26,452 nt of DNA from Oehlia diaphana (taxonomy: Eukaryota > Glomeromycota > Glomeromycetes > Glomerales > Glomeraceae). Positions within the stretch are counted from its first letter, which is position 1; every line of letters starts with the position of its first letter. The translations under genes and the position numbers were made by a program. The DNA is taken from NCBI GenBank assembly GCA_003833135.1, contig QZLH01000237.1:25432-51883 (forward strand), written 5' to 3'. Shown here in pieces: positions 19,282 through 26,452 of the stretch. The notes under the pieces are model-generated. The model worked only from the letters and a program-made list of their open reading frames with translations, did not search any database and was not told where the DNA came from.

Positions 19282-19950
19282 ATCAGCGGATCTTCGGCAT
19301 AAGCCACGAATTTACTGGGCTTGCGCAATTTTTACGGAAAATTACGGCACTTACGTAAAGAGCTCGAGACCGGTCGTAAAAAAAGGTTTAAAACCGGTTC
19401 ACTTAATTGAGGCTGGCTTAATATGCCGATCACCCGAATTTTTGCGATCAGTTCCGGGTATTTCGGTGGGAGGTCGGCTTTTTGGGGGTTAGTTTTGTTT
19501 CTTTCCTTTAATTTTTTCTTTCATATTTGTTAGGTGCTGATCGATCGTTATTATAAAAAAATAAAAAATATTTTAATTGTGCAAAATGAATTTTTAACTA
19601 AAATTTTTGATTAAATTTTTTTGTGGCTTGCTGCATTAATCAGCGGATCTTCGGCATAAGTTACGAATTTACTGGGCTTTGCGGTCAACTTTTGCGAAAA
19701 TTACGGCACTTACGTAAAGAGTTCGGAACCGGTTGTATGGCTTAATAGAATTAATTTAATCAGCTTAATATGTTAATGTGCCGGTTCTGAACTCTATTTA
19801 TTTTATTATTAATTATAATTATTTTATATGACATTGGTATTTCGGAAGTCTTTTGAAAGTGTATTGGTGGAAGTGGTGGGAGGTCGGCTTTTTTGAGGGT
19901 TAGTTTTGTTTCTTTCCTTTAATTTTTTCTTTCGTATTTTGTTTGGTGCA
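19217..19950. repeat. Diverged tandem duplication, about 360-410 bp per copy
   Basis: Copy 1 (about 19217-19541) and copy 2 (about 19546-19950) share four blocks in the same order. These are AAAATTTTTGATTAAA, the TTTTGTGGCTTGCTGCATTAATCAGCGGATCTTCGG stretch at an offset of 357, TTACGGCACTTACGTAAAGAG, and GGGAGGTCGGCTTTTT followed by TTAGTTTTGTTTCTTTCC at an offset of 410. Copy 2 has an insertion of about 50 bases between the last two blocks. The unit is non-coding. Confidence 0.8.
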
Positions 19951-20627
19951 TAAGTTAAAAAATTCTATTCTAATTTGACGATCATACCAAGGCACGTGAT
20001 TAGTAACAACGCGTTAGTAGTTATGAACGTTCGAGCGTTCGGCAATATTTTTTTAGATAAACTTAATTTACATATATGTATAATTATATGAATGATAATT
20101 TTTGCATCTTTGTTATTATATTATTAAATATATATTTTTTCGTTGTTTTCGTAATTTTTTTTTCTAATATAAAAAATTGATGCAATGTAATATAATTCAT
20201 TTTTTTCGCATGAATTTTTTAGTGATAATTACGTTGTTTTGGATAATAAAGCAAAAGATTTGAAAGATTCAAGAAAATAAAGTGGAGTTTTTTTTTTTAA
20301 TCAAGACTCGACATTACTAATTCTAGTAATATTAGTTATTTATTAATGTCACTGTTATATTAATCATATGGATATGCAAAGTTCGTACGACTGTTACGTG
20401 TTACGTATCAATATTTTTGACTCAATGTATTGAGACTAGACAATATTAAACCAATAACTGTATCTTTAATATATATTTTAACCTTATCGATCAACATGCT
20501 GAGTTCAAAATTATACTCGCGTTACATTATCTTTTCCCTGAAGTATCTTATTTGAATATGAAATCAAAAAAAAAAAAGATTATTTATCTGAATATTTTCA
20601 GACTCATATCACATGATGAGAAAATAA
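19951..20627. other. AT-rich spacer
   Basis: No gene or repeat recognised apart from homopolymers. Confidence 0.45.
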
Positions 20628-20636
20628 TATAAAAAG
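20628..20636 (+). promoter_or_regulatory. TATA-box-like site
   Basis: TATAAAAAG followed by GGAG, with a pyrimidine-initiator-like CCCTCAGTTCATT about 25 bases downstream (20648-20660), is a plausible plus-strand core promoter. A strong donor-like AAG|GTAAGC follows at 20721. The next ATG (20728) gives only 14 codons, so no product can be assigned. Confidence 0.35.
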
Positions 20637-20718
20637 GGAGAAATTTTCCCTCAGTTCATTTATAATTCCACTTTTTTCACAAAATTAAAAAAAAAAGTTT
20701 TTGAAAACCATTACCTAT

Positions 20719-20934
20719 TTAAGGTAAGCATGCGCTCCCTGCTCTTAGCCATAGTTTTAATGAAACATGCTTAACAGAATAAAAAAAGTCGATTTTACCT
20801 GTTTGGTGGAGTCGTAAACCACCAGTGGTATCCTGAAGGACCATGACAGTAGGGACCACTTGGGTAACATGGTACCTTCTATTTTCCAGAGGCTTTTTTT
20901 TTATGGAGTATGGTGGTGATTTTTTACCAACCAT
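20719..20934 (-). other. GC-rich exon-like islet, product unclear
   Basis: An ATG frame of 71 codons runs through a conspicuously GC-richer stretch (20800-20880). On the minus strand the stretch 20878-20799 is bounded by acceptor-like AAAATAG and by a good donor, ACAG|GTAAAAT. All three minus frames are open across it, including one reading PCYPSGPYCHGPSGYHWWF, so the frame cannot be chosen. It may be an internal exon of a small secreted-type protein or a relic. No family recognised. Confidence 0.3.
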
Positions 20935-21159
20935 ACTAACGTTGTTTTTTTTCTTTGATTTTTAGATAAATGGATATCACATAGAACATTCTATAAGCTC
21001 ATACAAACAATAAATACTGATCAAAAAGCTTCTTCAGATCTTCACAACTTTACACAAAGCTTTTAAATAATTATAAGAAGGCGAGATTATAATTTAAGGT
21101 AATGAGGGTTTTTTTTCCAATGGTAGTATGGTACCATGAACTTTGATGTTTCCCATACT
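20907..21159. repeat. Two hairpins sharing the AGTATGG/CCATACT stem
   Basis: Hairpin 1: AGTATGGTGGT (20907-20917) with ACCAACCATACT (20926-20937). Hairpin 2: AGTATGG (21125-21131) with CCATACT (21153-21159). The second also contains the palindrome GGTACC. The shared stem suggests a common origin. Confidence 0.45.
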
Positions 21160-21831
21160 GCTAGTAACTTTTCAAAAAAATCATAACATATTTCCAATAT
21201 GTGGGATGGAAGTCATATCTTACGCCTAAAAATGGAAAAAATTGCTATTATATTCATATTTACTAGATGGATCAAAATCAACTGATTTTAAGAATGTGAA
21301 ATTAATTTTTCTTTGTAACATTTTAATACTTATTAATGGAATTTAAAAATAAAACTTCTACATAAAATTGTTAATAGACAGAACATATAAAATTTTTTAT
21401 ATTGTTATTATAGGTACTATATGATCATTTGTTAGAAACTACTAAATTATGAAAATTATGAATAAAAAAAAATTCCATTAATTCATCTTAGTAAAAATAT
21501 GAATGCAATAGCTAAAATTTATTCTATTTAAGAAAATTTATAAAGAATAAACTAAGATATCAAATAAATTTCTTAATGGTGCAAATATTGAACCTCATTA
21601 TAAAAATTTTATAATTTTTTTTATTTATGTGAAAGAAAATTGATTTCATCACCACATATATCCTATTCTTATAATCCTACAAGCTTCACATCATGATGAT
21701 CGACAAACAAAAATTCGGCTACGTTTTGCGACATTTGTGTGTTATAAATAATATTTATGAATTTACAGAATTAAGCAAATACCAAATTTTAAATTCATAT
21801 ACGAATAAATCAATTTACGTGAACATTACTT
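20940..21831. other. AT-rich spacer
   Basis: Apart from the second hairpin there is no supported feature; open frames are short and low complexity. Confidence 0.45.
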
Positions 21832-21892
21832 TTAAGACAATTCATTGCTTGCTTGACACCTGATGTCCTGATCACAGACAATGAGATCCTGC
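21832..21892 (-). other. Orphan terminal-exon-like segment
   Basis: The minus strand has a very good 3' splice site (T-rich tract then TTTTGCAG at 21900-21893). After one leftover base it is followed by 19 codons (QDLIVCDQDIRCQASNELS) and TAA at 21834-21832. Base composition is richer than the flanks. I could not find a phase-compatible upstream exon between 21895 and 22350, so this may be a decayed gene end or a chance match. Confidence 0.3.
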
Positions 21893-22354
21893 CTGCAAAA
21901 GAAAAAAAATAAATGTGTTATTAACGAAATACAACAACAAAAAAGATATTATCATAATTATTCCTGCTCGCTCATTCATTGGTAGTATAATTATCTCATT
22001 TCCTAAAACTCAATAATATCTAAAAGTACTTGGATAATATAATATTACTATTACGTTTATGAAACAATAATGTCGTTGCTGTTCTTAATGAAGGAAATGA
22101 ATAATTTCTAATCTAAGATATTGGGTTTCATTTATTAATATAAATTATCACAAAATGATTTTCTTTAAGAATTATACAGTAAATAAAATAGATATGATGT
22201 ATGGAAGATCTTTCCATATATATTTAAATGACGTAATAATACATAATTAGTAGTACATGTACAACATATCATAAACAAAAACGTCATAAAAGTAACTTAA
22301 AAAATTCCATTTGCGCAACTTTTTACTTTTTTAGCCTAAAATAATAACGATAAA
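21893..22354. other. Upstream region of the F-box gene
   Basis: AT-rich sequence with no gene. The 30 bases before the F-box ATG are A-rich (ATAATAACGATAAAATG), a typical fungal start context. Confidence 0.4.
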
Positions 22355-23745
22355 ATGTCCAAATTAAACAGAGATGTTCTTTATTTAATATTTAAAGAGT
22401 TGCATAATGATAAATATACTCTTCATTCTTGTCTTTTAGTTAATAAAACTTGGTGTGAGGTTGCTATTCCAATTCTGTGGAGAAATCCTTGGAAATATTT
22501 AAATTATTCAAAAGGAAAATTTTTACTAGATGTAATAATTCACATTTATCAGATGAATCAATGAATAATATAAAGAGCCAAGGCATTGATTTTACAATTA
22601 ATTCATACAAAAAGCCTTCATTTAATTATATTAATTTTTTTAAGCATTTAAATTTAAATGCAATCAAAGAGTTAGTTAAGCGTTCTGAAATGTTGATTAT
22701 TTATAATGAAATTATTCGTCTTTTTATTAATATAAATACAAAATTTACACACCTTTATATACCCCAAAAATTTGATTATCAATTACATCTAATTCCTGAA
22801 GCTAAGCATTGCTTTTCAAATATTGAATTCATTAGATGTTATACAAATATAAATGATAGTGGTTTAGCTGGATTGATAGAAATTTGTAAATCAGTTAAAG
22901 AATTGGAACTAATTATTAATAAGAATGATAATAATTATGGAGTCACCAAATTAATTGAAACTCAAAAATCCTTATTTAATGTTCATTATATAATCTTTCG
23001 TTCTACAGATAATGTATTATTTCATACAGCTCTTGAAACATCGTTGATTAAACATGCAAATACCATACAACATTTTAAGATAACTAACCAACCCTGCACA
23101 TATTTTTTATCAAGTTTTATCAATTTAAAAAGTTTAGAATTAGATGGTTATTTCGGTGTAACATGGTATTGCTTAAAAAATTTATCTTTGCCTTTTTTAC
23201 AAATTTTAAAGGTTAATAATGATTATCCAGTAACATTTTTAGAAGGTATTATTGAAAGTACAAGTGGATATCTTTCAGAAATAGCTATTAATAGAATAAA
23301 TTATGATGATCTTAATAGTAAAATATTAATACAGGCTATTTATACAAAATGTCCAAAACTTAAATATCTTAAGTCAGAATTTAAAAATAATAATATTTTA
23401 GAATTAGAAAAATTATTAATTAATTGTCAATATTTGGATGGATTGTTTATTATTGGAATTTCTGGTTTTGATTGGTATAAATGTTTTGAAATATTAATAA
23501 GATCTTCACCAATTAATTTGTTCAAGTTTAAATTTAATTATTCAACTCACATTGGATGCTTAAAACTATTTTTTGATGATTGGAAAATTAAATGTCCTGA
23601 TCGTCCTATGAAATTACAGCTTATAGATGAGAAACGTCGACCTATTAGTGAAGCAAATGAAAATTTAATAGAAACTTATAAAGCAGAAGGGATAATTAAA
23701 AAATTTTCTAATCATTTGTATAATGAAGATTTTGAATGGCTTTGA
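22355..23745 (+). CDS. F-box protein, one frameshift near 22540
   Basis: Frame 1 starts at the ATG at 22355 and encodes an N-terminal F-box: LNRDVLYLIFKEL, then SCLLVNKTWCEVAIPILWRN. This is the Skp1-binding motif of SCF ubiquitin-ligase substrate receptors. After DVII (ending 22540) the frame is lost. The family-like continuation SHLSDESMNNIKSQGIDF is in the next frame and runs open to TGA at 23743. One missing base between 22540 and 22541 explains both; together the two parts correspond to 62 + 401 residues. The C-terminal part is leucine-rich with irregular repeats (LEL.., LKSLELDGYF, LKYLKSEF), as in the F-box/LRR-like proteins abundant in Rhizophagus. No short GT-AG intron fits the junction, so this is a recent disabling deletion or an assembly error. 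The remaining frame is intact, which favours recent origin. A diverged fragment lies 0.7 kb downstream. Confidence 0.88.
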
Positions 23746-23861
23746 ATTAAAATTATTTTTATGTGTTTGATATATTAAATATCACAAAATACAAAGTTTT
23801 TGAATTTTTTTTTTTATGTAAATGTTATTGATTTTTTCGGTTATTATATTTATTGTTTATG
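23746..23861. other. 3' flank of the F-box gene
   Basis: Short AT-rich interval between the F-box stop codon and the MITE; nothing else is seen. Confidence 0.4.
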
Positions 23862-24223
23862 TAGGGATGCCAAAAGTTCAGTTACAACTGATCATAGACG
23901 GTTGCTGACAGGTTAATCGTTGGTTCTATTTATATAAAAACCAAATAAAAAGATGATACATGTTAAATATATTAAAAAATTTTTTGATTTTTATAGTTCA
24001 ATCACTTTACGCGTTGATCATGTGATTTTTCACATCGCCAAAAAATTCAGATAATCGGTATTATTATCGCAAAGAAAAATTATGTAAACTTAAAAAACAT
24101 GATAAATAAAATAATCTTTGACATTATCTTTATTCAGTTTTGTGATCGGTTTTGCGGTTCAGTTTTATCGGTCGGTTGAAAACCACAATTTTTAAAACCG
24201 AAACTGAATGTTAGCCTCCCTAG
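23862..24223. mobile_element. hAT-like MITE, same family as the element at 1-200
   Basis: The left end TAGGGATGCCAAAAGTTCAG and the inverse of the right end (CTAGGGAGGCTAACATTCAG) match with a few changes. The left end is identical in its first 18 bases to the inverse of the end at 182-200. The interior carries scattered AACCG/CGGTT words. Flanks read GTTTATG on the left and GTTTTATG on the right, a possible imperfect 8-bp target duplication. There is no coding frame. Confidence 0.7.
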
Positions 24224-24461
24224 TTTTATGCTTTTTAATGGATTATTATTACAGAAGTAACATCTTCGCTTTCCACTTTTAATAGTTATTTGGAAACTTA
24301 TTTTATTATTATTAACAATTAAAAAAAAGATATCCGACAGAATCTTCAAAATTTCTCTATCCGGTATATTTGAAAATATGTTTAATGATTCATTAAATTT
24401 ATATCAATTCATCCTCTATAAGACTATAAGAGGTATATACATGATGTAGCAATCACATAAA
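24224..24461. other. Spacer, possibly decayed F-box sequence
   Basis: AT-rich. Weak resemblance to the region of the F-box gene before 22827 is possible but cannot be aligned with confidence. Confidence 0.3.
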
Positions 24462-24590
24462 GTGAATTCATTAGATGTAATGCGTGTATAAGTGCCGGAT
24501 AGTGATTCAGCCAAATTGATAGAAACGTGCAGATCAATCAAAGAATTGGAACTTATTATTATTGATAAGATGGAGAATTGTTTAATGATT
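24462..24590 (+). pseudogene. F-box gene relic
   Basis: The sequence closely follows 22827-22930 of the F-box gene: GTGAATTCATTAGATGTAAT, then GATAGTGATTCAG, AAATTGATAGAAACGTGCAG, and TCAAAGAATTGGAACTTATT. It encodes the equivalent of IEFIRCY...DSGLAGLIEICKSVKELEL with an indel after the first part that breaks the frame. No F-box start is nearby. It is an old partial duplicate, more decayed than the gene upstream. Confidence 0.75.
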
Positions 24591-24708
24591 CTCTAATTAA
24601 AACAATCCATTTTCCTAAATGTATTTTATACAATAAATAAAGAAACACTTGGTATTTCATACAAGAGTATATAGCAATTACATACTGTATTATCATGACC
24701 AGTAAAGT

Positions 24709-25134
24709 TTGATTATGCTAATTAAAGTTTTAAACTATGAACTTTTTTTTATGGGAAAATCTCAGTGTATTGGTATAACAACTAAAAGAGTGAGATATGA
24801 GTTAAAACAAAATTATGGTGAATATTGTTCATATCATAATGGACAATTAGAAGAAAGTAGAAGAAAAGTTATAAAGAAACGAGGATATGTAAAAAAAAAT
24901 TCAACTGGAAATATTATAAATAAAAAAGAATATATAATTATTAGTCCAATAATAAAGTATTGGAGGAGGATTCGTATGGATGGGATATACAGTATTTGGT
25001 GTAAATATTGTAATGAAATGATAGAATATAAAATTTTAGGAACCAAATCACATCCTGAAATGGTAGGGTGGTCGTACTATGGTATCGAAAATTTTTTGTA
25101 CATAGAAAATCATTGTCAGACCATAATATATTAA
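24709..25134 (+). CDS. Small Cys/His protein, possible zinc-binding, unknown function
   Basis: An uninterrupted 141-codon frame with protein-like composition. Two putative metal sites are seen: C20...C40-x2-H43 near the start (SQCIGIT...GEYCSYHN) and a C98-x2-C101 pair (WCKYCNEM). The first resembles small motifs of the form C-x-T-x3-R-C...Y-C-x2-H, but residue 30, where a second Cys would be expected after Arg, is Tyr. The middle is Lys/Arg-rich (46-75) and the end is aromatic-rich (WSYYGIENFLYIENHC). The true start may be the Met at residue 15 (24751), which removes a hydrophobic lead with no counterpart in the motif. No intron is evident. I do not recognise a named family; it could be a lineage-specific gene. 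Confidence 0.5.
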   Translation: MIMLIKVLNYELFFMGKSQCIGITTKRVRYELKQNYGEYCSYHNGQLEESRRKVIKKRGYVKKNSTGNIINKKEYIIISPIIKYWRRIRMDGIYSIWCKYCNEMIEYKILGTKSHPEMVGWSYYGIENFLYIENHCQTIIY

Positions 25135-25908
25135 TTTCCCAAACTGACCTTTTCCTAAAATATACTTCAATTCTCTGAATCCTATTTCCCGAATCCCATA
25201 AATCTGAATCCTAATATCCTGAATGAAAAATTTTCTGAAATCTCTATAAAAAAAAAAAATTCTGGAAAAATTGATCATTTTTCTAGTTTTTATTCCGAAG
25301 AAACTCGGACACGTGATCATTTTTATGAAAATTTTTATAGGGAATATAATAAACTGTATTTTTTAAAATTTACTACATATTAGTTTATAAAATATTGCGT
25401 CATAATTTAATATATCTATTCAAAGAGATCAGATGAAGACGATATTATTAAAAAATTTTAAAAGTGACATAACATTTATTGGAATTGAAGTTTTCTACTA
25501 CTAGGCATTTGTTAATTTCGCAATATAAATAGGAAAATTACTAACAAAACACTATATATAAGATATTTTAAAAGAGTATTGCTTCTGGTAGAACTTTAGT
25601 CAGAATTAAAAAATGTCATGAAAATCTGCTAATGCTGGTGTGGTGATAATCACACGCGCGGTGATTTTTTGACATTTTTCACAAAATTTACTAGTTTAAA
25701 ATAATTTTTTATTTAGCAATTCAACAAATATTATTTAGCAAAAAGTTTAAAAATAGCAATATATTGGGGATTGGGGATTGGGGATTGGGGATTGGGGATT
25801 GGGGATTGGGGATTGGGGATTGGGGATTGGGGATTGGGGATTCGGGATTCGGGATTCGGGATTCGGGATTCAGGGTAATTGTATGGTCCAGTTCGGGAAA
25901 TTGGATTA
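25129..25908. mobile_element. Inverted-repeat element with subterminal AATCCC repeats
   Basis: The left end TTAATTTCCCAAACTGACC (25132-25150) matches the inverse of GGTCCAGTTCGGGAAATT (25888-25905). Inside each end are words of the GAATCC/GGATTC type. On the left they are degenerate (CTGAATCCTATTTCCCGAAT, then CTGAATCCTAATATCCTGAA). On the right they form the minisatellite at 25766-25870 in the inverse orientation. There is no coding frame between them except chance ones. The left edge touches the stop codon of the gene at 24709-25134. Confidence 0.55.
25766..25870. repeat. Minisatellite (GGGGATT)11 (CGGGATT)4
   Basis: Eleven perfect GGGGATT units (25766-25842) are followed directly by four CGGGATT units (25843-25870). 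The first block has four G in every repeat on the plus strand and could form G-quadruplexes. The sharp switch from one unit type to the other shows two separate expansions. Confidence 0.97.
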
Positions 25909-26345
25909 ATTAAAATAAATTGATCTTCAAAGCTTTTTCTAAATATAATTTTTTTTTTTTTTAAAAAAAAAAAAATTCTTATTCGTTCATATTAATTAAA
26001 GAAATTTCTATTTCTTTGCGTATTCTGAGATCCGATTGAATGGACTTTTAATTTTGTTCAGATCTTCTATTATTCCTTTGCTAATTAATGTTATTTTATT
26101 TTAAATTTTGTAATCAATAATTTTTTTGCCAGTCAACCACTTTTATGCACCATATTGTCAAGCCAAAATGGAATCATTTATTAATTATGAAAATTGGAGT
26201 TTCGGGAAGCGACTTTGAGATATGATTCATGTATTCGGGGACAATGGCATCAGATGTAATCGATTGTCATATATGTTACAAATTCTTTTATTTACTTTTT
26301 ATTATTATTCTTTTAATTTTTATAATTAATATCCCTATAAAAAAA
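25909..26345. other. AT-rich spacer
   Basis: No gene is supported. A 60-codon plus frame at 26229-26411 is mostly Ile/Phe/Leu and ends inside the GATACG repeats, so it is not convincing. Confidence 0.45.
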
Positions 26346-26346
26346 G

Positions 26347-26452
26347 TAGATACGTTTTTTATACTGAAAGATACGTTTTGTATACGTCTAGATACGTCTA
26401 GATACGTCTAGATACGTTTTGAGATACGGAAAAATGCACAATTCCGTATCTC
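26347..26452. repeat. GATACGT repeats followed by a perfect hairpin at the window end
   Basis: AGATACGT-type words occur from 26348 onward, with a tandem run of the 10-bp unit GATACGTCTA at 26391, 26401 and, in part, 26411. The last 32 bases form a perfect 11-bp inverted repeat: GAGATACGGAA (26421-26431) and TTCCGTATCTC (26442-26452). The same word GATACG in all parts suggests the end of an element that continues outside the window. Confidence 0.75.

Noticed and set aside
24134..24349. 71-codon minus frame
   Set aside because: It spans the end of the MITE at 23862-24223 and spacer, with no motif.
24834..25046. Minus-strand frames at 24834-25046 and 25048-25320
   Set aside because: The first is a shadow of the plus-strand gene at 24709-25134; the second is a chance frame across the end of that gene and AT-rich flank.

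Overview
This looks like nuclear DNA from a draft assembly of an arbuscular mycorrhizal fungus (Glomeromycotina, most like Rhizophagus). The evidence is a strongly AT-rich, gene-poor sequence full of homopolymers, short GT-AG introns, F-box proteins of the type greatly expanded in these fungi, and many short non-coding inverted-repeat elements. The organism call is inference from protein style and composition; no database was searched.

Layout. 1-3.0 kb is a repeat zone: the end of one hAT-like MITE, a complete MITE at 530-840 with an 8-bp target duplication, a nest of inverted repeats around a foldback-like element with a telomere-like core, and a three-copy tandem repeat. 4332-5086 (minus) is a two-exon secreted-protein gene. 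5.1-12.6 kb has no confident gene; it holds AT-rich spacer, several inverted-repeat elements (9800-10062, 10348-10903, 11961-12151), a few GC-richer islets with weak coding signals, and one promoter-like site at 11559. 12.6-14.6 kb is a pyrimidine satellite with a higher-order repeat, ending in poly-C and a 651-base assembly gap.

15063-15982 (minus) is a six-exon gene for a small four-helix membrane protein (MARVEL-like); only its last exon is long enough to show as an open frame. 17081-17613 is an inverted copy of the 10.3-kb foldback element. 17764-18248 (minus) is a scrambled F-box pseudogene whose N-terminal coding segment has become a five-copy tandem array. 18.8-19.95 kb is a cluster of duplicated and inverted segments. 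20.6-21.9 kb holds a TATA-like site, a GC-rich exon-like islet and an orphan exon-like segment. 22355-23745 (plus) is a nearly intact F-box gene with one frameshift; an F-box relic lies at 24462-24590 and a small Cys/His protein gene at 24709-25134. The window ends with an inverted-repeat element carrying a GGGGATT minisatellite and with a GATACG repeat cluster and hairpin.

The genes do not form a pathway. The window reads as a repeat-rich region with isolated genes and F-box copies at different stages of decay. I recognised no tRNA, rRNA or CRISPR array and no large autonomous transposon. The best candidates for something unusual are the F-box start-segment array and the recurring design of inverted-repeat elements whose ends are themselves tandem arrays.
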